A stretch of DNA of 64,000 bases from Lycocorax pyrrhopterus obiensis. Taxonomy: Eukaryota > Chordata > Aves > Passeriformes > Paradisaeidae. Of this stretch, positions 1-10,500 are shown piece by piece. The translations under genes and the position numbers were made by a program. The notes under the pieces are model-generated. The model was not told where the DNA came from, did not search any database, and saw only the letters and a list, made by a program, of their open reading frames with translations. How positions within the stretch are numbered: the stretch's first letter is position 1; the number at the start of each line of letters is the position of its first letter. The stretch covers positions 27,276,629-27,340,628 of the forward strand of contig JACSVZ010000006.1 of NCBI GenBank assembly GCA_014706295.1, read 5' to 3'.

Positions 1-3000
1 GGAGAGATAAAGCAGAAGACATGGACCCTGCGGTAGGGCCTCCTCAACACCCATGTAGACCTTTACAATGGTGAGAGACATTGGGCTGGGGTAGCTACCT
101 CCCACCATCTCCCAGAGATTCCTCAAGGTAGACCTCACAGGTTTTTCTTGTTCTTCTGTCAGATGTTTCCATGGGCTTCTCAAGAGGGAGAACCCTGCTT
201 TGCCACATGCTGGTCTTCATGACTTGGCAAAGAGCAAAGACAGGAACAATATCTGTGTCAAGATCTTTGCTAAGGGAAGGACAAGAGACAATGGCCAGGG
301 AAGTGGTTTTAGTGCAGGAGACAACATGAGGGGACATGTATTTGCTTCCTGGGAATACCTATAACTATCAGACTGCTAACAGAAAACTAAAACTAGTGGC
401 ACCCAACATCCATCCCATAAAGCACCGCTACAACACATTCACACACATCTCTTTCCTACCTGTGTGGCACCCAGCTGAAGTGCAGAGGTCTGGCACAGCC
501 TTTCCCCAACTTCATTTCTCCTCTTCAAATCTCCTAAAATCTCTTTATTTCTTATCTGGATTCCATGGCCTGCCTCTCCAGATGGGTTTTGTACTGTACT
601 GTAATCCCTATTCCCCAAGCTGCCTGTTCCACATTTAGGAACAAAAATGCCCTGGAACTAAAGCAAACCTCAACAATGCAATACAAATAATATAACCTTT
701 GAACAGAGTAGAAGGGAAGAGATGGATTGTGTGAGAGAGAGGGCAGTGTGAATCCCAGCACCCTTATTCTTCCTCTTGTGCCACCATCAGTGATGGTAAC
801 TGCATCCCCCACTGTCCTCCAGCTCTTTCCTTGTGTCTAGCAAACCCATCATCCCCCTCTCCCTCCTCAATTGCTATCTCTGGTGGCTGACAGCCAAGAA
901 AATAATGAGTCCTGACTGAGGCCAGTATTTGTACTGGCCAGCAACCAAAGACAGTGTGATAATGAAAAAAATGCTTTCTGCCTACTATGGTCTGGTTTCA
1001 AGCCATGGTGCAAGCCATCAGACACACCACACACAGCAGGGACTCTTCAGCTGGCTGTGGGGAAAGATTTACAAAGTTTGTTTGGGGTACAAAAGTTCAG
1101 TGGCAGTTAACCTGTGCCCCCAGGTGTCAGGCTGTCCTGGACACCGGTGGCTATGCTGTTCCACTCACAAAACTTTGCATTAAAAACATCCAAGGGCCCA
1201 AGCAACTGAAGTAGCAACCTGTAGGTCATAACATTTGTATAAACTGGTTAAACAGGACTAAAACCAGTATTTCTCTTTTTCTTTCAACTGCTGTTATTAG
1301 AAAGGACCTTGAATCCATCCCACAGATTAGTATATCAATGCCTTGTGCAGTATCCAGCAGCAGCCAGAGGCACTACATACATGTGGAAGAGAAGGAGAAA
1401 TTCCTGAAAGGAGGTCAAACTGCCTCGTGCGCTTTTGGATTGTGTCAGCCCCCAGTAAACTCCACTTTCTGTTGCCCTGGACAGAGACGGAGCGGTGTGG
1501 GAGGTCCTGAGCACTGGCTCCCGGCAGCAGGATGCCAGATAGCATCCAGGGCTGGGCACTGGAGAGGGGATGTGCACCTCCCATTGTTGACAACTGAAGA
1601 TGCACGTCTGAGCCCCAGTCCACACCCAGTCCATTAAGAACAACTGCTGACATGCAGCACGACTAACATCTCTGTGGGTTAGAAGGCTAAATAAATAAGA
1701 GATGAATAGCTACCGTACATCAGAGCCCTTTGTCCTGGGAGAATCTGTGAACCTGAATTCCCCAAGAAAAGCAAGTAGGCTGCATCTGCCTGTGCTCCGA
1801 TTAATCTCATTGGTTTGTTTTCCTGGAAACTAGATGTCCCAGATGCCATTGTTTCCATTATAAATGTTCATCTGCCCTGTTTTGAGCTTATTGCTCCTGT
1901 AGCCTGCTTGGCTTAACTGTTTTTTGTTTGTTTGTTTGTTGGTGGTGTTTTGTTTTTTTTTTTTTAAATTAACATTCTTAAACAAAATGCCAGTAAATTA
2001 AAATGAGGACATAGCTGCAACCCTCAACACTAGATTTGTTAAATGTTTAAAAACACCTACAGCATACAGAAACTCTGTTGTACGCAGTGTGACTAAATTA
2101 TTAATAGTTGCCATGCACATCACACAAGAATTTCAAAAGGGGACTTTGTGTTTCTGCAAAACAGTGCTATTTTTGTCTGACAGTAGAGACAAAATCATTT
2201 GAAAATTAGTCTCTTTGGTACTAATCACAACTGTTACTGAAACATTCCCACTGTAGGCATAATACAGTCATTTTTCATTTTTGAGAGAATTAGACATTTC
2301 ATTCATTACCTCAATGAAGATCTTGAAAGTTTACAATTTGTTAAAATACAAACAACACATAATTAATGAAAACATACTGAAACAAATATCTATTTCTAGT
2401 CAGAAAAGCTCCACTAACTAGTACAATAACATTCAAGCACAAATTAAAGCAGTAACATTCACAGAGGATACCATAGAATATTTGTTTTATGGGGTGGAAA
2501 GATGAGCTATAAGGTTGTTTGAGGTGGGTTTTTTAAAAACTTGAAGATATATGAATGGATTGCTATAGCTAAATTTGCTTTACAGAGAAAATAACATTCT
2601 GCTGTGGGCAAAAACAGAAATATGGGAAAATTCTCTTCTGTCTCAAGTGAATTATTTCTGGTGAAAGGCTTCTCAGCATTTTGCTACAGGCATGCAGCTT
2701 TACACACAGAACATTATGCATGTACACACAGAGAGTGCTCTTCTGGGGGTGTCTTTCCTGATGCCCTCCCCTATACCCAGCTCCCCACAAGGCTATTTAC
2801 AGGAAATACAGGAAAAACACAGATTCAGAAACGGAAAAAAAAACCCAAAACCAACAAACACCTAAAACATTGGCACAGAAAAACAAGTTGATAAGGAAAA
2901 AAGCAGCTTCACTCAGTATGTCTCAGCTGCTTCCAAAACAGAAAGCAATGGGGATGTACTGCTATTATTAGCCCTCCGGATGGGAAGCAGCACGGTGTGA

Positions 3001-3161
3001 AGCTGTTGGCAAGACGTTGCAGGATTTTCTTTGCACGTATGCACAGGCACAGACATACAGGCAGACAGACCCCCCAAAACGCTCATGGTGAGCCCCTTCC
3101 CTCCACTCGGGTGAGACAGACAGACACAGAGCACGACGCCGGAGCGACTGTGCGTACTCAC
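1..3161 (-). other. LNX1 intron downstream of the short-form start exon
   Basis: I see no exon here. The next LNX1 exon should carry an NPAY motif and basic linker, and neither can be found on the minus strand, so it lies left of position 1. Several frames open on both strands at 1.33-1.65 kb overlap one another and resemble no family I know, so I treat them as chance. The stretch also holds a T-rich simple repeat, listed separately, and the CpG-enriched patch that begins near its right end. Assigning it to an intron rests on the consensus donor at its right boundary. Confidence 0.7.
1921..1965. repeat. TTTG repeat with poly-T run
   Basis: About five TTTG units (1921-1940) are followed by a short G/T stretch and 13 consecutive T (1953-1965). 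This is a simple low-complexity tract. It could be the tail of an unrecognised retroposed sequence, but I see no element attached to it. Confidence 0.85.
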
Positions 3162-3560
3162 AGCTCGGAGTACAAGAAGTGCAGGTTGCCCACATTGTCT
3201 ATGTAGTTTGCAGGACTTAGCCAAGGTAGGACCAGTAACAGGAGAGCCTTCATTTTCAGTGCAGTGCTGGCACTGCCGCTAGGTTTCCTCCTTCCCACCG
3301 TCTCTCTGGTGGGACACACAACGAGAAGCTTTCGTGCCAGCCAAGCCCCTTCTAAGCAAGCCTTTCCATTTCAACGCAATGGTAGCACATTATGAATCGA
3401 GCTTAAATCCCTTAAACGAAGCTACACTGCAAAAATCATTGACCTGTAAGAGGATTACTTGATCTGACTCTCGGATGGGTAGATGTGAGGGTTTAGGGAC
3501 AGCACAGCGTGGTTGGCGAGACAGTGACTTATGCTGCAGAGGAGAGCGATGCTCGGGGAA
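2975..3560 (-). promoter_or_regulatory. CpG-enriched patch around the short LNX1 start exon, likely alternative promoter
   Basis: By eye I count about two dozen CpG dinucleotides in roughly 585 bp, far more than in the surrounding few kilobases. The densest run is at 3133-3156. The patch straddles the exon encoding the leader of the RING-less LNX1 form and extends about 300 bp upstream of its ATG, as expected for an alternative promoter. No strong TATA box is visible; TTTAAG-type words occur upstream on the minus strand. A possible acceptor (CCCACCAG) lies about 55 bp upstream of the ATG, so the exon could also be internal. The promoter role is inferred. Confidence 0.45.
3162..3253 (-). CDS. 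LNX1: LNX1 alternative first coding exon (RING-less, p70-type isoform), 5' part of the CDS only
   Basis: The ATG is at 3253-3251 and 30 full codons follow before a donor GTGAGT that starts at 3161, leaving two bases (CT) of a split codon. The encoded leader begins MKALLLLVLPWLSP and continues ANYIDNVGNLHFLYSE. It matches the N-terminus I remember for the mammalian short LNX1 isoform essentially residue for residue, including the Leu split across the junction. This form lacks the RING and zinc fingers, so it should bind NUMB and PDZ partners without RING-dependent ubiquitin ligase activity. The first 12 residues are hydrophobic and resemble a signal peptide or short anchor, although LNX1 is normally considered cytoplasmic. 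The exon lies 3.8 kb downstream of the RING exon and ends in the same phase, so both can splice to one shared acceptor off the left edge. Identity is near certain; whether it is transcribed here cannot be seen. Confidence 0.93.
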
Positions 3561-6500
3561 GAGACCTGCCTCCTGCAGGATTCAGAGTGGTTCTTCAGAG
3601 GCAGCTGGTATGTTTACATCACTGCCCACAAGCAGATGGGTTACGAGCTAAACTGCATCACGGAAGGGTGTAGCTGTCTGACAAGGGGGAAAAAAATGCC
3701 CCCTGTGGAGTTTTGTGGCAGGCGATATCAGAAGACCACACCTTTTTAAAGTAAAACACTGCAAAAGATCACAGCCAACTGCTGGCTGTTTGCATCTCAG
3801 TCTGAATTCCCCAAACCCAGTCAGATGTTTTTGTACAAATATAAATCATGTAATAATCCAAGGACATGTCTCTTCTCGGGGTTTTTTTGAAGGATGCAAA
3901 AGCAAACATTTTAAATAAGGATGCTTAAAGTGGACTGCTCCATGGTAACCGGTGTTTAAAAAAAAATGTTAAATTTCTGTCATCAATTACAAAGCATAAA
4001 AGAGCAAGCTCACCTTGTCCCATCAGTGACCTCATCTCTGATCAGGGTAAACTTTTGTTTTCTCTCTGAGAACCAGAACTGGTCTGAACCTGAATCACGC
4101 AAGAAATTTGAGAACTGCTGACCACCCTGGTGACCTTAGCAGAATCTACTTTAATTTATTCACTGAGAACACAATAATGTTCTGTTGAGATTTCAGGTGA
4201 ACTCTGAACTGTTCTCACTGCAGGCACCAAATATTTATGATTACTATTGTATTTGTTTTATCAGCAAAATCACATATGTCCCCTCCTCTCTATTGATTCA
4301 CCAGAGTTAAAGAGAACAGCATCAGCTCAGTCTGCTCAATCTCTCCCTGAGCATGACAGAGCACAACATCCTTCTCTTTGCCATTAATTGGAGATGGGAT
4401 GGCAAGAGAGGTTTCTGCATTTCCAACAATTAAATTAGGCAGAGGCATAAGATACTTTAGGTGATAATTAATTAATGCTGTGCTTAAAAAAAATATAAAG
4501 GCACTGTACAGTGTCTGCAAGCACAAAGATGTAGAAGTTAGGGTTCACTCAGAATGTCCCCTCCTATTTCTTCCCTCAAGTGGGGATGTTAGTGAGGCTG
4601 CAGTACCTATCCCCCGTAAAGCTGAAACCCCCAACAGCAGAAGTTCCTGTGGTTTCCTATTCTCCTGTCTCTGCCCTTTGGCCTTAAGGTAACTCAGTCC
4701 TCCCAACCTTCTGAGGAAGGAAAACCCATTTCATGAGTAGCAAAAAAGCAAATGTCCAGCCTATGTAGCAGTGCTTTGTACTGCTCGACATTAGAGGCCT
4801 TAGGGTAGGATGACCCTACTCCATCTCTCCAGTCTTCTGCTCCTGTGGTTTGCAAAGCTGGGACCTGGTGCCGGGAACCTGACACAGGGAAGAGGGAACA
4901 GCAAGAGATTGTGGGAACATGTTACCAAGACAATTCTTTCTATCCCCGCTTGGGCTCAGGCCAAGCAAGCCAGAAACACAGGGTCTTGAAGATCCTAAGG
5001 GGAAGATCCAGGCCACTGACATTCAACAGTAAGTGCTAGAATAAAACCTGCCACGCTTTTGCAGGACCAAATCATGGTTTATAGCACTGCAATTCTGTAA
5101 GATATGTAATGAAGGGTACTTTTACTACCATCTTAAGGAAAAGAAACTAAGACACTGGAGTGACTTGCACATATCCACTTAGGAGAATCGACACTAGAAA
5201 TCAGAAGTTGTGCTAGCTGTGTGGCTTCCATGTAAAAAAAAATATACCAATTTGCTTATTTATTGGGGGTTGGAGGTGAATTGGGAGTGGGTGTCCTACT
5301 AATTTTATGGCCACAGCATCATCATGTCAAAAAAAATTAAGACAAACAGGAAGGTCTAAATCACATTAAATTCAGCTCTATGTATAGCAAAGGGAAAAGG
5401 CATTTGCATTAGGGGTTCAAGATTTTGTGGTTGGAATCTGTACAGAAACATAATTTCAGTGACAGCAGCTCACAGAAGACTGACAGTCCCCTTACCTGCA
5501 CTACCATTGAAATTAACATTTGAGGCCTGTCAGACAAGTACAAAGACAGAAAATTATGAGTAACTTTGTTATTTTGTCCCCTTAGCAGCACATAGTGAAA
5601 TTCCCAGAGCACTGCTGGCATGGGCTTGGGGCCTGCTGCCACTGCCCCCGACACCATGAGCCAGCAGCACCCTTACAGGAACGCCAGGTCCAGAAGTGTG
5701 GGGACGAGGGCACCCAAATCCACAAACACCAAACCTCCAGAGAGTGAAAAGTGGTCTCATGACCTTTGCAAGGGAACAATAAACCCATTGTTAATGGTTG
5801 GTGGGGTTTTTTGGTTTTAGTAATGCAAAATTGTCACATTTTCGGTTGGTTAGGACACCATGACTCCAGTGAATATCTTCAAGTGAATAAATTCCTAGCG
5901 AGAATCCAGGTGCTTCAGGAAATTACATCTCCAGTGCAAATGAGGACATGTTTGAACGGCAGGCTGCAGAGCCATTTCTGGTTGCGGGCTCCCAGACTGT
6001 GAAGAGTGCAGTATGTGAACATACCTCCACTCTCTGGCTCACCAGCGATGCTCTGACCCTCAGTACTGCCATGTCTGTGCAGGAATGTGCCCCCAGCAGC
6101 AGTCTGGAGTCCTACACTGTCTGCTCAAGGCTTCCTTTGCTTTGCAGATGCAGAAGTACACACCTAGCAACATGATTTACACCTGCAAACTTCAGGGCAT
6201 GTAATTTCACTGGGCAACAGATACAGCTCATAGAAAAGGGCACATCTTAGACCCCATCTCTCCTCAGACCTGAGGTGCTGTTACACAGACTATGCCAAAG
6301 TGTTCGTCTGCTGTCAGAAATCACAGCCCTGAACGTACCTCTTTACCCTTCTGCCTTCCTTACAAAAGGCAGAACATGCAAGACAAAAGCAGCAGCACAT
6401 CATTTTACTCTGCAAAACAGAGAATCATTCAGTTCTCTCCTTGCAGAGGAACCAAACTGCTCCCTGGAGAGGTCTCTCCCAGAGGCAGGATGGAGGGTGT

Positions 6501-7084
6501 CCTGGCTACCAGGAGGGATAATGCTGGAGGGGGAGTCCAGCCAGGGTGCTCTTACAGAGTCTGTCTCTCTGTGAGCCCCATGGTGTCCTGAGTAAGTGCT
6601 CACCTGGAAGAAAGGAGCACTCAGGTTCAAAAACCAACATCAAACCAGAATATTTTCTGCTCTACTTCTCATATAGGTCATTTTTGATTCAAAAAAGGTT
6701 TGAAGAAAGGGCAATTACAAAACCCTTAATGTGCCATTAAAATATTTATAATAGCTCAGCTTCCCAAAACTCACAGATCTCTTTGGACTACATACACACT
6801 GTTATTGTGCAGTTAACCACAAGGTATTCACCCAGAACTGCTAATGATAGCATGAAGTACCTTACATGCATTTGATTCTAAAAAAAGAGTAAGATATAGC
6901 CTATCTTGGACTATAAACGGACTAAATTCAGCTCCTAATTAATGATACTGTAGGTGTTCATTTGGAGTGAAATCAACAACTCTTTATTTATGTTAATTGT
7001 CTATTTTGATCAGTATTAATTGAAGATATTTTTCCTCTAGTCAAAAAAAAAAGAGTCAAAAAACGTCTATCAACAACAACTTAC
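3254..7084 (-). other. LNX1 intron between the RING exon and the short-form start exon
   Basis: The stretch is bounded on the right by the consensus donor GTAAGT (7084-7079) of the RING exon. Its left part is the upstream side of the short-form start exon. Apart from one MIR-like relic near 5.15 kb I recognise nothing. The open frames here overlap on both strands, are short, and show neither consistent splice sites nor a recognisable family. A purine-rich frame at 6.27-6.59 kb is open in two frames at once and is taken as chance. Confidence 0.7.
5120..5205 (+). repeat. MIR-like ancient SINE relic
   Basis: The run around 5139-5180 (AAGAAACTAAGACACTGGAG, then TGACTTGCACATATCCACTT) follows the order of the MIR core: the 'gaaactgaggcacagag' word, then 'tgacttgcccaaggtcac', then a degraded match to the following segment. 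Divergence is high and the ends cannot be set. The assignment is from memory of the consensus and needs a profile search. Confidence 0.35.
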
Positions 7085-7470
7085 TGGGTTTGGAAATGCT
7101 GTTCGAGGTGACCCCGCTGCACAACCTCTGAGCAGTGTTCTGTGAAAGGGCAGCTAACCATTAGCTTATCCAGGAGGTTATTCACTAGTATGCTGGACTT
7201 CCTGCACGTCTGGAGAATCACAAGCTTGCGGTCCATGGGGCAGAAGTCTTTTTCCACAAGGAAGTTTGTAAGGCAGGCTGTGCAGAAGGTGTGACCACAG
7301 AGCGTGTCTAATGGCTGAAGCAAAGGTTGCAGGCAAATGTGGCATATCAGATCATCATCTACTTCTTCGGTGTAGCTGTACAAGTGGTTTTCTTCTGGTA
7401 AATGCGCTTGGCCGCAGGTGACACAGAGTGGCAGGGAGCTATCCTCCATTTCTTTTTCTTTCTGGCTCAT
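7085..7470 (-). CDS. LNX1: LNX1 first coding exon of the long form: RING and zinc-finger module of the E3 ubiquitin ligase
   Basis: The ATG at 7470-7468 opens 128 full codons plus two bases before a donor GTAAGT (7084-7079). An in-frame TGA at 7491-7489, inside the exon, fixes this ATG as the first in frame. Residues 16-19 form a CxxC pair. A RING follows: C43, C46, C58, H60, C63, C66, C77, with D80 in the place of the last cysteine, as I recall for the LNX family. A C-terminal zinc finger follows (C107, C113, H121/H125). The segments [16 protein letters not shown] and FLVEKDFCP identify the LNX family. The FTEHC...LEQHFQT end and overall similarity favour LNX1 over LNX2. LNX1 ubiquitinates NUMB and so affects Notch signalling; the rest of the protein (NPAY, four PDZ domains) is encoded left of the window. 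The last codon is split (CA plus one base), so the residue is Gln or His. I see no frameshift or lost ligand. Confidence 0.96.
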
Positions 7471-7565
7471 AATCAGAATTGATGCAATTCAAAGAGGGGC
7501 AGGTGGGAATACCCAACTCGTTTTCTATTTGTGAGAGCTGTAGCAAGGCTTGTGTGCCATCAGAT
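7471..7565 (-). other. LNX1: LNX1 RING exon: 5' UTR, splice acceptor and short upstream ORF
   Basis: A strong acceptor on the minus strand (CTTTCCTCCCCACAG, AG at 7567-7566) puts the exon start at 7565, leaving 95 nt of 5' UTR before the ATG. An upstream ATG at 7560-7558 opens an 11-codon frame (MAHKPCYSSHK) ending at TAG 7527-7525. It does not overlap the main frame, so it could reduce or gate translation of the long form. An in-frame TGA follows at 7491-7489. An acceptor here means that at least one non-coding exon lies further upstream (to the right). Confidence 0.75.
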
Positions 7566-10500
7566 CTGTGGGGAGGAAAGCCGAAGGATTATGTTCTGGG
7601 TTGTGTTTTCTTACCATACTTGCAGTATATATCTGGATACAAAGTACTACAGCAGGTATTAAGGAAGGATTGTGTCTTTGGGATGGGAGAGTAAAGCAAA
7701 GAAGGGGGCAGAAAAAAGAGACAGACAACTCCAGGGACTTATTTTCTCATAAATCTAGCTCAATTTACACAGTTACTCTCATTGTAAAGAAAGACAGTAA
7801 GAGAGGGAGAAATACTACAGGCATTTAATGGTTGAAAACTTTAAATTAGCATATAATTGCAGTTCCAGTCAGCTGATTTTGTGGCCACATTACTTCTGCC
7901 AGAAAAGCAGCATTGTGTGTGGGCAAACACTGCAAGACTGTGTGCAGAAATACAGGTAAGAATAAAGGTTGCTGGCCAAGTTGCCTGCTCAGCACAGCAA
8001 TGGGGAGCAGCATCTTAATACACACAAGCATACAAACACTGTATGTGTAGCCAGACGGAGGATCATTTGAGTCGCAAGAATTTAGAGCTCGGGACCCTGT
8101 AGACCATTCTCATACCACAGCAGCAATGCACCTGGACCCCTGCATTCAAAGTTTGCCTGCCTGAAGTCAAGCAGTTATAACCATCCGCACCAGCATAATC
8201 AGTTCAAAACTTCATTTGCTCTGCAAAGCAGCAAACACCTCACATACTGAAGCAAAATCCACAGCACAATGCTAGGTACTGTATTGCTCAAAAGAAGGCC
8301 TATTCCCTTCATAATTTGTAATACAGAAACCCAGTATGACCCTAACTACAAACCCAATTAGCTCTGGCCACAACACCTGCCTGCTGGTATTTCAAAGACG
8401 TAAACTCTGTGGGTGGCAGCAAAACTGAAGAGTAATTTGTAGTTTTTACTTGATGAACCCCAACTGCTTGTTGGAGCACTTATGTCTCATTATTTCTATG
8501 CTTATTTTGATATACTACTCTGAAAATAAACACGAAGATATAAAATATGCAATGGCCTAATTACTGCTCTTGCTTGAAAATGTAAATCTTATTTGCTGCT
8601 CTGCTGTAACACTGTACCCTTGCTTTCAGCTTGACTTAATTTGCTGAGACAATGTGTCAGCCTCAGACACCCATGTCTGAGGGCAAACGAGGGAAAGAAT
8701 AATAAGAAAAATCTGACTATGACAGAGCATATTTTCATATAAATAAACTCTTATTTTTATGCAAAGCTCATGGGCTCTAAACCTGAGAAATTAAACTTTA
8801 ACATGGCAAGGTTTTTCTGACATGAAGGTAAAATAATAGCCCCACTAATTCTAACCAGATGTTTAAATGTCAAACATTCTCTTCAATGCTTCGCTAGATC
8901 CTATTCTTATGAAGCAATTATGTTAAGTGCCTGTTTTTGCTTGCAAGAGAGAGTTCTGCATAAGCTCTGTCTCCTGATTAGCAGTAGCTTCAGTGGAATT
9001 AAAATCATTGCCTGTTAGAACACTTGCAAATATTTAAAATACGCCAAACTAGGTCAAATGTTTCCTTTTGTAAAAATATTCACTAGAGCTTTATGAAAAG
9101 CTCTTTGTGAAGAAACAAACATCTCTCCATAGTGCAGGCAGCAGCTCCACCTGTTATCTTAACATAGGAATTATTATTTAGTTCTACTAAAGTGACACAC
9201 AGCAAAATGAAACGAGATAAAAAATTATCAGAGGCTGTGGTGGAGACTGAGCACTGTGAGTGGCTTCTGTAGGAAGCTCTTGGATAACTTCTCAATGAAG
9301 TGGGGTGGCTGTGAACGGGTGTCCAGCTGCTCTCTGCATCCCCTGCTTGTGGAGGGAGCCCGTCTCAAGCCAACAGGACTGCTTGCGAGAACGGCAACAC
9401 ATGGCTTGGGAACTTGCATGATTTTTAAAACAGAGGTAAAATGAATTAGAAATCAATAAAGCATGACAAAAATAGCACTGTGTTATAAACTTTGTTTTCT
9501 CTTACATTTTCAGAATGCCTTGCACCCGGGGCAACCAGAGACATAGGCAACATCATGCTGTTTCTCCACTCCCCCTCCATGTCCTCTTCTACCACCTCAC
9601 ACAGGTACATCTGTGTGGGTGCTTGCCCCATGCACCACACACCAGAATACAGCCAACTCCAACATTTTATTGCGTCATGGATGTTCTCAAGGACAGAGTT
9701 CTTGCTGGCAGGAGACCCAACACACAGGTCCCATCAGCAAACCTGAAAGCTAAAGCCAAAGCCCTGCTCTGAGGAAAGAGTAGACCCCAGGAACACAGAC
9801 ACCTGAGCCACACCTTCCCAGCCTTGTGACCTAACCCTGAAAGTAGCTCTCCTCCACTTCCACATGTACAACACAGCAACACCCCTGATACAAATTAGGT
9901 ACAGATGGAAACAGTACTACAGCTCCAAAGCTACTGCAATTATTTTCGCAATGACAGCAGAGAAAGAGAGGCATCACTGCCCTAAGGCTATGCTCTGCTG
10001 CAGCAAAAATGATGAGAGAAGCCCCAGAGGAGGCAAAGTCTGTCCTGGCCACGTTACAGATACTCTTTATCAATCTGACATACTAATAACGCACTGCTAG
10101 TGGAAAAGGGCAGGTGTGGGGAACTGTACCTGAATTTTACAATGTTTACACAAATTACAAATGTTTGCTTCAGCACAGAGAAACAAAACTATCCACATTT
10201 ATTAGTACAGGCACGGAATTTTTAGGAGAACTTAAGTCCTATGACCTCTATTATTTAGAAAATTTTGACTACATAATAATATAAACTCTGAAAAAACCCC
10301 AAAAACTCGGCCCCTTCTGGCTAACCTTGTCCGCATTCACCCATGAACCTTCATAAACTGCTGGACATATCAAGCAATGGAATGATTGCCACCTTTGGGA
10401 GGTGATTATACCACCAAAAGAGTAAGCGTTGGAGGGCGTGTGGTGGAGCTATCTCACAGATTCAGTCAGAGGCAGAAGTTCTTTGCAATGTTTGCAGTCA

